The notes beneath the pieces are model-generated. The model did no database searches. It worked only from the letters and a program-made list of their open reading frames with translations, and was not told where the DNA came from. 64,000 nucleotides of DNA, from the NCBI GenBank assembly GCA_030762935.1, contig CM060896.1:8756501-8820500 (forward strand). Reading direction: 5' to 3'. Positions 11,326-22,790 of this stretch are shown in pieces. Every line of letters begins with the position of its first letter. Within the stretch, counting starts at the first letter, position 1. The position numbers were made by a program, and so were the translations under genes. The DNA comes from Hymenopus coronatus. Taxonomy: Eukaryota > Arthropoda > Insecta > Mantodea > Hymenopodidae.

Positions 11326-11588
11326 GTCAGATCTAGCACCCAGTGACTACCACCTGTTCCCAAACCTCAAAAAAGTTCTTGGAGGATGAAGATTTCATGG
11401 CAACGAGGAGGTCATTGACGAGGTAAACAGCTATTTTGAGGACCTTGATAAATCGCACTACAGAGATGGTTTAATTAAATTAGAACACTGATATGACAAA
11501 TGCATTAGCATTTCTGGAGATTATGTTGAGAAATATAGTAAAAAAAAAAAAAAATACAATGCTGTTTTCATTGAGAGGCCCACCCTAG
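11326..11588 (+). pseudogene. Mariner transposase C-terminal fragment
   Basis: Encodes DLAPSDYHLFPNLKK, the third catalytic aspartate region, then VNSYFEDLDKSHYRDGLIK, YDKCI and GDYVEK. The right end GGCCCACCCTAG followed by TA matches the right TIR of the mariner at 33334-34776. It contains a stop and an A14 run and is only the 3' quarter of an element. Confidence 0.85.
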
Positions 11589-11642
11589 TATGTATGTGAG
11601 AGTGAATGTGTGTATGTGTTTAAGGAACATATATATAAAATT

Positions 11643-12507
11643 TTATGTGTTCCATTCACATGACTTTCTCTACATCTGTGCAATAAATTATTTTTAAAAA
11701 GCTTATGCTTCTACTTACTTCATGCTAATCGTGAAAAAATTAGCAGAAATAGTCTTATTACTTGCTTCCTTGTAAGTAGAAACGAAATAAGGGAGTATTG
11801 TAGGTTAAAGTGATAATCAAAAGCTGATTGCTTTGTGACTGAAGTTCCTTTGTTTGTATAGACACGAGTTCACAAAGTCCTGTATGAGAAGAGTATAAGT
11901 TCTTTATAGCTGATACCAAAACAAGGAATATCTCAAAAACAATCAACTCCACGAAAAGAATGTATATAACATAAATTGTGTGTTTTAAAGTGCTCTACAT
12001 TTGTTGTATGGTAAGTTTTGGTCCAGCTTTTACGGTTTAGCAGTTATGAAAAATTCCGTAACATTGACCCAGAATAAAGTAGTATTCAGAGGCTATTCCC
12101 AGAAAATTCAAAATATACATTTTATGTGTCAGCAAAATATCTTTAATATACAATATTTTAATCAAAATCATTAGAGCCATTTTGTAGAAAATCAAAATTT
12201 TTCGAAAAAATTTCCATGTAAAGGGTAGTTTGGAGTGGGGGGGATTTTTCTCAAAATCTTCGTTTCACATCCCTGGAAGATACTAAACTTTAATACCAAG
12301 TTTGATATTTTACCGACTTTTCGTTTTTGAACTATCATGTTCACAGACACACACACACACACACACATGGACCTTTATCTGAAAATGCTTTTTATGGATA
12401 CATGGGACCCTAAAAAATATATTTCCGGTGAAATCTCGGTATTAAATTTTTGGGTGAAGTGCAAACCTTCTCTATACACTATGTACATAGTGCGTATAGA
12501 GAAAGTA
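11643..12507 (-). mobile_element. DINE-like element, copy 4
   Basis: Full-length inverted copy with (AC)n at 12347-12366. The palindromic end CACTATGTACATAGTG at 12477-12492 is perfect over 16 bp. Confidence 0.75.
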
Positions 12508-12823
12508 AAAAGTGTGTTTAACAATTTCTGTCCCCATTTACTGAAGTATCTGTTGCCTTTTAGTTGGTCTCTAGGCCTGTCTCGAGTACATTCTGACAAC
12601 CCTATCCTTTACACTATCTTGGACTCTTCCCTCCAGGGCATTAGAGCTTTCAGGGCATCAACGATCAAGTTTCTTCCACGCTCTTCCATGTTTTTCTCCA
12701 TGCTGGTCAATCATACATTGATTTTGTTCGATAACTCAGACTTTATGTGCACAAGTGTTAGTTATTTCATTTCTCCTCCATCAGCTTCTCCATCCCAGGT
12801 TCTCAAAGATTTCTGTGGCTATA
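12508..12823. other. Intronic, no recognised feature
   Basis: An open frame runs in from the DINE copy to 12831, but no domain is recognised and the frame spans an element boundary. Confidence 0.45.
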
Positions 12824-13018
12824 CAGGATGATTAAAAAATACTTTTACAATGTTTGAATGTGGATTCCGACATTGAAACAAGAAAGTATGTTCATATAAA
12901 CATATGCTCTAACCTCTTTGTTTTCGTGTTATCAATTTATTAATGAAAGTCTGTCAACAGCTTTCCGGGTCCAACCTAATAACTTCATTTATTTATGCAC
13001 TCATATACCCTATACATA

Positions 13019-14330
13019 CGAGGTACGTCCAGAAAGTAAGTTCCGTTTCAATTTATCTCCGCTGCAGCGCTGTGATCGCAGTTCCGCACATGCGCGGTAG
13101 GACGCTCTGTATCAAGGAGAAGAAACGTGCTCCATTTTGAGATCGCTGTCAGCCACATACGCTTTGTTGTGCTTGTTTACAATGTTGAAAATCCTGCCGC
13201 TTGTGAAATCAGATCTGTGATTCGTTTTCTGAATGCTAGGAAAGTGAAACCAATTGAAAGTTATCGGCAAATTTGCGAAGTTTACGGACAAAATGCAATG
13301 AGTGATTCATTGGTGAGAAGATGGGTCCGACAGTTCAATGAAGGAGGTAGTGAAATGCACGATGAAGAACGAAGTGGGAGCCCATCTTTGGTTACAGAAG
13401 AACTGGTTCATGCGATTGATGACAAGATCCAGGAAAACCGCAAGTTTACAATTAGTGCTCTCACTATGGAATTTCCCCAAAGCTCACGATCACTAATTCA
13501 TGAAATTGTTACCGAAAAACTGAAATTTTGTAAACTTTGCTCACGTTGGGTACCAAAGATTCTTACTGAGCAAAATAAAATGGATGGGTAGTGCACTTCA
13601 GTTTTTAACTCGTTATGATGAAGATGGCGAAGAATTTCTGACACAGATAGTTGCAGGAGATGAGACTTGGGTTGCTTACGACATCCCTGAAAGTAAGCGG
13701 CAATCAATGGAATGTAGGCACACTTCATCCCCAGCAAAAGTTAAGCCGAAACAATCTTGACACCTCGAAAAATGTGTACAGTGTTCTGGGACTGGAAAGG
13801 CATCTTACTCATTGATTTCTTACCACGTGGTCAAACAATCAAAGCAGATGTTTATTGCGAGACACTTAGGAAATTGTGCCGCGCAATACAGAATAAGCGC
13901 CGAGGGTTGCTGTCAAAATGTGTTGTTTTTCTTCACGACAATGCACGACCACACACTGCAAATGTAACGAAAAACCTCCTACAGGGATTTGGCTGGGACG
14001 TGTTTGACCATCCTCCGTACAGCCCTGACCTCGCTCCTAGCGACTTTCATCTGTTCTTACATCTCAAGTCTTTCCTTGGCGGTCAACACTTCAACAATGA
14101 CGAAGAACTGAAAGAAAATGTTTCCAACTTTTTGAAGACACAGGCGGCAAGCTTCTATGAAGAAGGTATACAAAAACTTGTGCCACGCTATGACAAATGC
14201 CTGCAAAATTTCGGCAGTTATGTGGAAAAGTAGTTTGAGTTGTAGAATTTTGTGCAATAAATAATTTTTCTGTATCTGTACACAATTTAATTTTATTACC
14301 AAACGGAACTTACTTTCTGGACGTACCTCG
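13019..14330 (+). mobile_element. Mariner element, 1,312 bp, perfect 30-bp TIRs
   Basis: Ends start CGAGGTACGTCCAGAAAGTA, and the inverted repeat is identical over 30 bp. TA duplications lie at 13017-13018 and 14331-14332. Length and structure are those of a complete mariner. The intact TIRs with a damaged transposase suggest a fairly recent but inactive insertion. Confidence 0.95.
13127..14233 (+). pseudogene. Mariner transposase (DD34D), two frameshifts
   Basis: The N-terminal frame (13127-13591) has the HTH segment IRSVIRFLNARKVKPIESYR and VRRWVRQFNEGGSEMHDEER. The middle part, with the first catalytic Asp in AGDETWVAY (about 13655-13680), is in a second frame. The C-terminal frame (13757-14233) has VFFLHDNARPHTAN-like HDNARPH and YSPDLAPSDFHLF. 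Exactly 34 residues lie between the second and third aspartates, the mariner DD34D signature, and it ends YVEK. Shifts near 13590 and 13755 break it. Confidence 0.92.
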
Positions 14331-15041
14331 TATTTTACCCTACACAGTTGGTCTTGTGTTGCCATAGCTACTTGTTAACATTTATCAGATGGTAATACAT
14401 TCCCCCAGTACTCCTTAATAGTGCTGTCTTCATTCAGAACATTCTCCCAGACTTATTAGAAAATGTGACTGCAAATAAGAAGAAACATGATGTGGCTCTA
14501 GCACATTTAATCTCACTGGCTGGTATCTAGCATGACAAGTAGATAGGTAGAGGGGGACCAGTTCCATGGCCTGCACGTTTCTGCAACCTCAAAGCTTTGG
14601 ATTTTTATCTTTTGGGCAACCTTAAACCATTGGTTTATGCAGAAGACCTCCTGGATGAAGAAACTCTTAATGTACATTCATGGAAGTCTGCAAAATCATT
14701 TTCCCCGACAGGGAGTATATGACATTCCATGCTTCAATTAGTGCTTGTGTATCTGGACACAAGAGGAGGACATTTGGACAATTTATTTTAAGTGGTGTTT
14801 GTGTGAAATACCTCCTAACAAGCTGAAGATGTCAAAAATAGAATGTCTGATGTGTCACTTTAAAATTAATAGCACATTGAACCTCTATAAATCGAGAACG
14901 AAATATTTTGCGACATGTGTTTATGTGAACATGTTTTCTTGTTTTGGTGTAAAGATCTTATCCCCTAACTTTGTAAAATTATTTTTGAATCACCCTTATT
15001 AACCCAGTATGGCGAAATATCACAAAGCAAGTTGCAATTTT

Positions 15042-15378
15042 TACTTTCTCTGCACATACTATGTACATAGTGTATAGAGAAGGTATTGCACTCCACCCAA
15101 AAATTTGATACAGAGATTTCACCGGAAACATACGTTTTAGGCCCCCTGAATCCAAAAAAAGCATTTTCAGAAAAAGGTCCACGTGTGTCAGTGTGTCTGT
15201 GAACACGATAACTCAAAAATGAAAAGTCGGTAAAATACCAAACTTGGTATATAAGTTAAGTATCTTCCAGGGATGCGACGCAAAGATTTTGAAAAAAATC
15301 CCTCCACCCCAAACTACCCTTTACATGGAACTTTTTTCGAAAATTTTGATTTTCTTAAAAATGGCTCTTAATGATTTT
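15042..15378 (+). mobile_element. DINE-like element, partial copy 5a
   Basis: Left 340 bp of the element only. It stops in the T run of GGCTCTTAATGATTTTT, where another copy begins, giving a partial head-to-tail tandem. Confidence 0.75.
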
Positions 15379-16226
15379 TACTTTCTCTAGCCCCATATGT
15401 ACAATATACATAGGGATAGAGAAGTATTGTATTCCACCCAAAAATTCGATACGGAGATTTCACCAGAAATGCATGTTTTAGAACCCCCTGTATCCAAAAA
15501 AAGCATTTCGAGAAAAAGGTCTGTGTGTGTGTCCTTATGTCTGTGAACACGATAACTCAAAAACGAAAAGTAGCTAAAATATCAAACTTGGTATTTAAGT
15601 TTTAGTATCTTCCAGGGATGCGACAGGAAGATTTTGAGAAAAATCCCCCCACTCCAAACTACTCTTTACATGGAACTTTTTTCGAAAATTTTGATTTTCT
15701 TAAAAATGGCTCTTAACGATTTTGATTAAAATATTGTATATTAAAGATATTTACCTGAGAAAATGTATATCTGAATTTTCTGGGAATAGCCTCTAAAGAT
15801 TACTTTATTCTGGATGTATTTTACGGAATTTTGCATAACTGCTACCGTACGAGATGGACAAAAACTTAACCACACAAATGCACAGCACGTTAAAACACAC
15901 AATTTAAGTTATATGCAATTTTTTTTGTTTTGTTTTGTGGAGGTGATGGTTTTTGAGATATTCCTTGTTTTTGGTTTCAGCTTTGAAAAACATACTTTTC
16001 TCATGTGGGAATTTGTTAACTCCTGTCCATACAAACAAAGGAACTTCAGTCACATAGCAACCAGCTTTATACTATCACTTTATCCTATAGTACTCCCTTA
16101 TTTCACTTCTACTAACAAGGAAGCAAGTAATAAGACTATTTGTGCGAATTTTTTTCTCGATTAGATGAAGTAAATAAAATAATTTGTTGCAGAGATGTAG
16201 AGAAAGTCATGTGAATGGAACACAGA
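15379..16226 (+). mobile_element. DINE-like element, copy 5b
   Basis: Complete copy starting TACTTTCTCTAG inside the T run of copy 5a. It ends AGAGAAAGTCATGTGAATGG ACACAG before a T run. The remainder of copy 5a does not resume on the right, so this is a truncated tandem rather than a clean nest. Confidence 0.75.
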
Positions 16227-16690
16227 TTTTTTACAGCTGAGCTTTTAATGACATGGAATTTCCATGTGCTGTTTATTTCGTGTCTTGAGTTTAGATTTTT
16301 TGCTGAATTGACAGATTTTGGTCACCAGAGTAGGTAAATGTAATGGCTGAGAGTGAGTCACTAAGCCAGACTATTGCATCAGCTTGATTCGCAATTCAAT
16401 TAATGCTGCATATTACATTACTCCTTCCTCTGTTGTTTTGGTGTATCGAGTACAATAAGCCAGCAACTCCAGGGGCACAGATAAGGTAATAATAGGGAAG
16501 ACTTGGCTAATTTCATTCCTTGTCTATACAAATGCAACTGCTTTCAATAATGCACAAATTATTGAGATATCAATGTAACGAGGTCTAATCGTTAGTATTA
16601 GTTCTAACAATCTAAACAGATGCAAGTTGTGGTAAAATGAAGCATCCTAGATAGAACATGAAAATAACAAAATATGGTTGTTGGTTGATA
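16227..16690. other. Intronic, no recognised feature
   Basis: No frames or repeats recognised. Confidence 0.45.
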
Positions 16691-17640
16691 TCTAATGTTG
16701 AGCAGTTGGTAGTGAAGCCATTTGAACTTGCATTCCGGTATTTTGATATAGGAGTCTAAAAGTTGCTACAGAGCATTTTTGTGGTAATGTAGTGATTCTG
16801 GTCGTGTTATTACATAAATGTTCGTATTGTTTTCCTTTGGTTTGTAATACATTATTCTGCCTTAATTTTGTTATGATATGTTGATATAATGATTCTTTTG
16901 ATAGAGCGATAACTAACTGGATCTGATGAATTTAATGTAATTTTACTACCTTTCTTGGCTAGAAAGTCAGCTGTTTCATTACCCTGCATTCTGTAATGTA
17001 CTGGTATCCATTGAAGTATTTATCTTTTATTTAAATTCATTAGTTGTTTTTATGATTTTGGCAATATTTAAATTATTAGGTGTCACATCAAATGTTATGG
17101 ATATAATAGCTGCTTTAGAGTCAGATAATGGTACAACTTTTTCAAATTTATTTATATAATATATTAGATTTTGTAAGCTCTGAAGTATTGCCAAAATCTC
17201 TCTATCAAAATTTGTGGTATTTAAACTTAATCTTTTGTAGAAAGAGAAGATATGGCATATTGCACCTGCGCCAGTACCACTGTTATTTGGTAAGCTAAAA
17301 CCGTCAGTATAAACATGTAGCCAATCATAGATAGGGTATCTTAAATGTATTATTTCTAGTGTCATTTGTTTCAGAACACGCGAAGAGGTTTCAGATTTTG
17401 TAAATTCTTCAGCTAAATGTAGATAATGTTCAATATCAAATAGTTCTAACGGATTAATATTTGTTTGTACGTTTTCTTTTAAGTAAGGAAGTTTTAATCT
17501 ATGTTTGACTTCTTTGACTTTAACACAAAATATAGAATGAGCTGTTATTTTATCACACCAAAAGAAACATTTCTTGAATTGCCTCATATTGAAATTATAC
17601 CAAAGTATAATTTCAATAGTGTACAAAATTAGTTTCTTTA
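16690..17640 (-). pseudogene. LINE 3' end with RNase H domain
   Basis: The minus frame 17027-17626 carries RNase H motifs: YTDGFSLPNNSGTGAGAIC (first Asp), FDREILAILQSLQ (Glu) and LSDSKAAI (Asp). Downstream, in broken frame, come LQWIPVHYRMQGNETADFLA and KKGS (last Asp). This is the C-terminal RNase H of a non-LTR retrotransposon of the Jockey/I-like type. Related 3' ends lie at 28256-29225 and 57905-58620. Stops and a frame break near 17030 make it inactive. Confidence 0.88.
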
Positions 17641-17920
17641 CAGAAGAAAGTATTGTTTTGTTTTAATAAACTTACTGTTGTGTAAACTAATTTGTGCTTT
17701 TGTTGTTAGCAAATCATTACTTTCGTGTTAATTTTTTTCTTTCTTTTCAGGACCTGTTATCTGTGTAGATATAAGTATCCATAGGTTGCATACGTTGATT
17801 ATTATAGAAGTAATTATTTTCCATTTAAGAATGTAGCCAAAAGAAACAGCTTAGTTGAACTAAGCAATTACTCTTGTAGATAAAGATATCCTAATGAACA
17901 TTTCCTTAAGTAATATAAAG
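17641..17920. other. Intron end before the second IP6K exon
   Basis: No repeat recognised. The branch/pyrimidine context before the AG at 17919-17920 is weak (TTTCCTTAAGTAATATAAAG). Confidence 0.5.
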
Positions 17921-18102
17921 ATAGTGATTTCCTGTTGCTGGAGAATCTGACATGGAAGTTCACATTCCCTTGCATCCTTGATCTGAAAATGGGAACTCGT
18001 CAGTATGGAGATGCAGCAAGTCTTCCCAAGAAACAAAGCAAAATGTTCAAAGTAGTGAGCACCACTTCTGGCAAACTTGGTGTTCGAATTGGAGGAATGC
18101 AG
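17921..18102 (+). CDS. Ip6k: IP6K exon with inositol-phosphate kinase signature
   Basis: Translation is [60 protein letters not shown]. It contains PCILDLKMG, the P-x-x-x-D-x-K-x-G signature of the inositol polyphosphate kinase family, followed by GTRQ-(Y/H)-GD typical of IP6 kinases. The acceptor AG ends at 17920 and contributes AT to the Asn codon split with the previous exon. The donor CAG|GTATGG at 18103 leaves phase 0. Family members usually read CGMQ where this exon reads GGMQ. All key residues are intact. Confidence 0.96.
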
Positions 18103-18130
18103 GTATGGTTTATAGTTGTTTCAAAGGGAG

Positions 18131-18430
18131 CAGTCGCTCTTCTTGGTGTAATGGTTACCATGTTAACTTCATACCCAAGGTCGCAGGTTCAAACCCAGTG
18201 GAGGACAATGGATTTTTTTTTGGGCGTAAAAATCGCTAGTATGGCTTACTTCAGAAGGGAAGTAAAGCCGTTGGTCCCATGTCATAGATTTACGGCATGT
18301 AAAAGAACCTCAAGCCTGATAGAGAGGCCTCTGAGCAAAATTAATTGGTCTTTCAGGTCCAACATAGAATGGTACGCTGAAAACCACAGCAGTTAAAGTG
18401 CATCCATAAATAACACGCCATTTCGTTTTA
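18131..18430 (+). mobile_element. tRNA-derived SINE family A, copy 1
   Basis: A-box-like TGGTGTAATGGTTACCATG and B-box-like GGTCGCAGGTTCAAACCC are spaced as in a tRNA. A body follows (AAGTAAAGCCGTTGGTCCC, AAAGAACCTCAAGCCTGAT). It ends near AACACGCCATTTCGTTTT. It begins only about 30 bp inside the intron after the IP6K donor. Other copies are at 23762, 31690, 38677 and 50619, all inverted. Confidence 0.85.
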
Positions 18431-18494
18431 CAATGATACACATTGATAATCATTGAATTTTATAATTCAACTATTGATATTATCCTCCATGATA

Positions 18495-19273
18495 CAAGGG
18501 TGTATCAAAAAGTAAAGGAAAAAGCATTTTTTGGACACCAGGATTTCTTTTCTCGAATTTAATTAAAATTTTCAAAATAATCTCCTTCTGAGACTGCACA
18601 CTGGTTACAACGTTCTGTCCACTTTTCAAAGACTCAGAGAAGCCTTTGTGTGACATCCTGTTCAGTATACCTGAAATAACACTATTTAGTTCTGTATCAG
18701 TTTGAAAATGACACCCACGAAGAGGTTTTTGCACTTGTGGAAACAGGCAGAAGTCGCAGGGTGCTAGATGGTTGAGGCATGACTTTGATACGTAGTTGAG
18801 TGATTGTCTTGATGAGCAGGAGTGTTGTCCTGATGGAGGGTCCAGCCATTGGGAGCAAGTTCTGGTCTCTCTTGAGTGCTCCTTTAAGGACATTACTGTA
18901 CTATTGAGCATGTGTTTAAGAACCACATGGTCATAAATTACCCCAATTTTGTCCAAAAAGACAAGATGCATGACTTTCGCTGCACTTGGTTGCACCTTTA
19001 CTTTTTTCACTATCTTGAAATGTTTGCTTTTGATAAAGCTTGGTCTCCATGTGCTTCCTGTATCATTTGCAGTGTTTCAGTTCCAGAAGCCAAATGGCGG
19101 CTCATTGTTCTAACTTGAAATCATGTTGGGTCACTGAAACACAATGGCTCCCTCAGACAAACTGAACAGTGTCAAGTCAAGGTCACACCTCTCCTTTACC
19201 AGATTGGTGAATTTTGATGGGTGTGTGTTTAAACAGAAAAAAAGAATTTCTGTTACTTTTTGATACACCCTCT
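18495..19273 (-). mobile_element. Internally deleted mariner, ~780 bp
   Basis: Inverted ends share AGGGTGTATCAAAAAGTAA, with TA at 18493-18494 and 19274-19275. The minus-strand frame 18480-19010 has degenerate transposase blocks: WLDPPSGQHSC (from the D-N-A-P-x-H region), HLAPCDFCLFPQVQKPL (third Asp retained, SD changed to CD) and FQTDTELNSVIS. About 500 bp is missing compared with a normal mariner. Confidence 0.85.
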
Positions 19274-19275
19274 TA

Positions 19276-19584
19276 TTATGGTGTAGCCTACTTTCAGTTG
19301 AATTGTAGCACTTACTTGTTTTATTCTCATTCAATCAAAAAGTACTGGCAATGTAACATTATAAATATAATAAACACGAATATTGTAAGAATGCAAGTGT
19401 ACAAGTAGGCTTTTGAAAACAGACATGTAATTGTAAATTAAAATTCATTTTCAGAGTTATTATTTGTAAATGTATTCATAAGTATGCATAAATGTAATTG
19501 TTGACTTGATGTACATCCTAGAGTTTGGGCTTTGAGTCTAATCTCATAATATAGATTGCAATGTTTTGTATGTTGTATGCATGT
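19276..19584. other. Intronic, no recognised feature
   Basis: AT-rich; nothing recognised. Confidence 0.45.
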
Positions 19585-19870
19585 TTCAAAAGCAACCATA
19601 GGTTTCATCATCAGCCAGTCGACTGCTGGAATTTTCTGATTTTATAGACATTATCTTTTCTGGTGGTGGTTTCATGAACTTCTGTATAAGGACGTCACTA
19701 GGCAGCAGTGCATACTTGATCAGTTACTCTTGTTTCTTCCAAATGTGGATGTTTTCCCATGTTTGCACTTCTACGTGGTTTCTGATATGCTTTTGCAACT
19801 TCGGGGTTCTGGAATTTCACCCCTAAGCTTTGAGCAAAGCAAGTTTTTAACAAGTGCCAAGGTTATACTG
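19585..19870 (-). pseudogene. Penelope-like endonuclease 3' end
   Basis: The minus frame reads LQKHIRNHVEVQTWENIHIW KKQE, the W-E-N-I C-terminal block of the GIY-YIG domain. The tail then contains the GGTGGTGGTTTCATGAACTT complement found in other Penelope 3' ends here (compare 2960-2990). Its inverted partner is at 21335-21560. Confidence 0.7.
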
Positions 19871-19954
19871 TATACTCTTCATTATCTGGGATAATGTGGG
19901 GGAGAAAAAAAAATAGTTGAGAAACCCGTAATTTAGTGCTTTTAAGGTACAACA

Positions 19955-20964
19955 TGCATATGTAGGGCTCAGATTTTTAGGTAAATACATATTTTGTTTG
20001 CGTCCTAATATGATCTTGAAACTGAGTTTTATGTTCTGGTTAGGTACACTAGGCCAAACATTTCAAGTTTTATTGCAAATAAAAATGCATATTTTCTGAT
20101 TTTTTTATGAAAATAAATATTTTTCGTATATTCACATAAATTATACAAAAATTGCATAAAGGAAACTTTTTAAAATAATTTTCACATATTTTCATAAAAT
20201 CACAAAACCAGCAGAATTATTTTTAACAAGTCACTATCCAATCCTGTAATGTTAAATTACACATGCCAGATGATGTAATTTGTTGTAAATTATTATTAGA
20301 AGAACTGATATGTCAGCTATAGCATCCCTTCAGTTTGAAGGATGCTTTTGCTAGTTACATGAGCTCGCAAGATAAGAACGGGAATTGCTCCACTGCCACA
20401 TGCTTGAAATAAATAAACACCTGTAATCGTTTATTATATACACTGACACTTGCCAAACTTTGTAGTCAATTAGTCACTCATTTGTCATTTGTGGATCCAA
20501 GACCTTCTAGTTGTATTGGGAAGGTACCACATATTGACAGTGGATTAAACATGCCCAGAGTGAAAAGTAGTGCAAGAAAATGCTGCGGAATTTAAGGATA
20601 TTTTCAGTTCTGGTGGTAAAATCCTGAAATTTTTATGTGTGTGTGAGTAACATCCCATTTTATAATTATGCTAGACTTGTGGTATGGAGCGATCATTTTT
20701 TAAATTTAAGGCATTTCTTTGTCACAAACGTGAATCTTTAGGCATGTGGTCGTATACAGTATTTGGTGATCCCTCCCACGAATGATGACTGATGAGTATC
20801 ACGTACATTTCTATTAGATCAGCCATTCATATCTTCAAAAAAATATTTTATTTGTTTTGGCACATATTTTTTACTTTTTAGCACATATTTTTAACATTTT
20901 AGTGCATAAAAAATAAATATTTCCCAAGTTTTTAGCACCTAAAAATCCAAGCCCTATACATATG
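19955..20964. mobile_element. hAT-type non-autonomous element (MITE), ~994 bp
   Basis: Inverted ends TAGGGCTCAGATTTTTAGGT (19963) and the complement of ACCTAAAAATCCAAGCCCTA (ending 20956) match at 18 of 20. Flanking 8-mers TGCATATG (19955-19962) and TACATATG (20957-20964) match at 7 of 8. An 8-bp duplication is the hAT signature. The interior is AT-rich with no transposase. Confidence 0.75.
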
Positions 20965-21334
20965 TAAATAAGAAATTATGTTGAAAAGCTTCTCTCAACA
21001 AGTATCCTTTGTTCAAAAGTTCATTCTACTTCTGTACATAGATACTGCCATAAAAAACCTGCACAGTAAGTGTCTTTTCAATTGTTTAAACGATCACCAA
21101 GTGACAACAGAGTATGTTTCCATTGTTATCATCCTCCCTCTTCCATCTAAATTAAAAACAAATTTCATTTTTCTGATACTAATCAGTGTGTGTCAACGAA
21201 GCAAGTTAAAAGAAATTTGTAAAAAAGATGGCTGAGAAACGAAAAAACATATGTTGACATTAAAATAAGTTTTGGGAGGGGGGGTGCATGGATAATCTGT
21301 TAACCAGATAATCCACATACAAATAATGGGGAGT

Positions 21335-21560
21335 AGGCTGTATTTTGTTCTTTGAACATTTTCTAAAATTGTTAAATGCCCAAGGAGAACTGGAAACGTG
21401 GAAAAATATCTTTGTTTGGAAGAAGAAAGAGCAACTGATGAGCCTTGAGTCATTCAGAAGTTCATAAAACCACCACCAGAGAAGAAAACATGCATAAAAA
21501 TTTGACAATTCCTGCAGTTGGCTGATGATGAAAACAATGGACGCTTTTGAAACACGTTCT
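21335..21560 (+). pseudogene. Penelope-like endonuclease 3' end
   Basis: The + frame reads LEHFLKLLNAQGELETWKNI FVWKKKEQLMSLE, the W-K-N-I block, then the 3' tail with AAACCACCACCAGAGAAGAA. It is inverted relative to 19585-19870; a hAT-type MITE lies in the spacer. Confidence 0.68.
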
Positions 21561-21569
21561 GAGAATAAA

Positions 21570-22430
21570 AGATGTAAGTGACGTATAGGTATTACAATTC
21601 GACTAAAAAAAAAAAATAACTATGAATTATGGTGTTAAATTCTGATGTGCAAGATCAGTTGGGATCAATGACAATTACCTTAAAGTTAGACAACATGTGA
21701 GGCAATATTTATATCCTAACCACAAAATCTGCCGGCATTTTGTAATTTCATGTCATTTTTGTAATATTTGATGTTCAAATGTTTTTGTTCTATTGCATTC
21801 CGAAGTTGAAATCGCTGGATGCAAATGTTTATTATTCCTTCTGCTTTTGCCGCGTATATGTGTTTTGATTTTCTCTATGCAATTTTTTTTTTTTCCAGCA
21901 AGAAGCGTCATAGGTACGTGTTGATTTTCTTGCTTGTGAAGCCAGTTATCAAAAAGAAAGAGGCTTTTTCACAAGTAGGGAAAAGCCCACTTGGAGATTA
22001 CGCGTACATTAATATATTCGTGTAGAATTATATGCATACAAATATTTGCAGCATTCAACGAGGCACACAAATTACATTGAGCGATTGCAGTTTCACTTTA
22101 GAATTGTACGAAATGACTACAAAATAAACTACAATTCTGTATGGAAAATCCTAGTGATTTATTATTCAAGAAGTCGCCAGGTAGTCTGGGTCTGTGAAGC
22201 CCAACAAGCCCATTAAAATGCCCTGAGAAGAGTCTATTGCTACTCCAAATCAGGCATTAGTGCAAGTAGACTTTTAGTTTAAAATTTAGCAGGAATGCGA
22301 AGAGGATCTCATGCTTCACATGTTTGCATTCTTTTAAATATACAAAAGAACACATCTTTTTAATTTAATTGTTCATGCACTGTTCGTATACCATCTGTAA
22401 CCATAGGCTTTTTAATTACAAGTAAAGAGA
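21570..22430. other. Intronic, no recognised feature
   Basis: A few open frames of fewer than 70 codons; no domain recognised. Confidence 0.45.
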
Positions 22431-22434
22431 TGCT

Positions 22435-22720
22435 GAGAATTGAACAGAATAGAGGTAAGTGATAAGTTTATAAAAGCATTGCAAAACTTATACTGTGAAA
22501 ATGAGTACTGTATTAAGATTACATGGGATAGGGTGACCGAGAATAAGCTGAACAAAATAGATCTTAGACATGGGAGTAAGTTAAGCCCCATACTGTTTAA
22601 CTTATTCATGAATGGCATCTTAAAAGAAGTTAGCAAACCAAACATCCACATGTCCACAATTGAAAATGTTGAGATTCTATTTGCTGTGGCTTACTTGTAG
22701 GATCAATCACTAACTTTGGT
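22435..22720 (+). pseudogene. LINE reverse transcriptase fragment
   Basis: The frame reads DKFIKALQNLYCENEYCIKI and IDLRHGSKLSPILFNLFMNG ILKE. This is the R-H-G/S-x-L-S-P-I-L-F-N reverse transcriptase motif of non-LTR elements. The catalytic F-A-D-D box that should follow is degenerate (LFAVAYL). Further C-terminal parts of what looks like the same LINE lie at 24200-24385, 25244-25409 and 25690-26050, separated by later insertions. Confidence 0.8.
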
Positions 22721-22790
22721 CTATGAAATCAATTGCAGCAATATAAAAGTGATGTAAGGCATGGGGACTAAGAATAAATAATCACACTCA

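Larger units (their letters stand above)
12824..14996 (+). mobile_element. TA-inserting DDE element (DUF4817/DDE_3 type), deleted, interrupted by a mariner
   Basis: Left end AGGATGATTAAAAAATACTT and right end AATTATTTTTGAATCACCC are imperfect inverted repeats flanked by TA (12822-12823 and 14997-14998). Right of the nested mariner, at 14560-14790, the + frame reads GPVPWPARFCNLKALDFYLL, GNLKPLVYAEDLLDEETLN and LVYLDTRGGHLDNLF. This is the degenerate C-terminal part of a Tc1/mariner-superfamily transposase of the kind paired with DUF4817. Without the mariner the element is about 0.86 kb, so most of the gene is deleted. Confidence 0.7.

Noticed and set aside
17935..18396. A single 153-codon protein starting near 17935
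   Set aside because: The first part is an IP6K exon ending at the GT at 18103. The remainder is intron and SINE read through.
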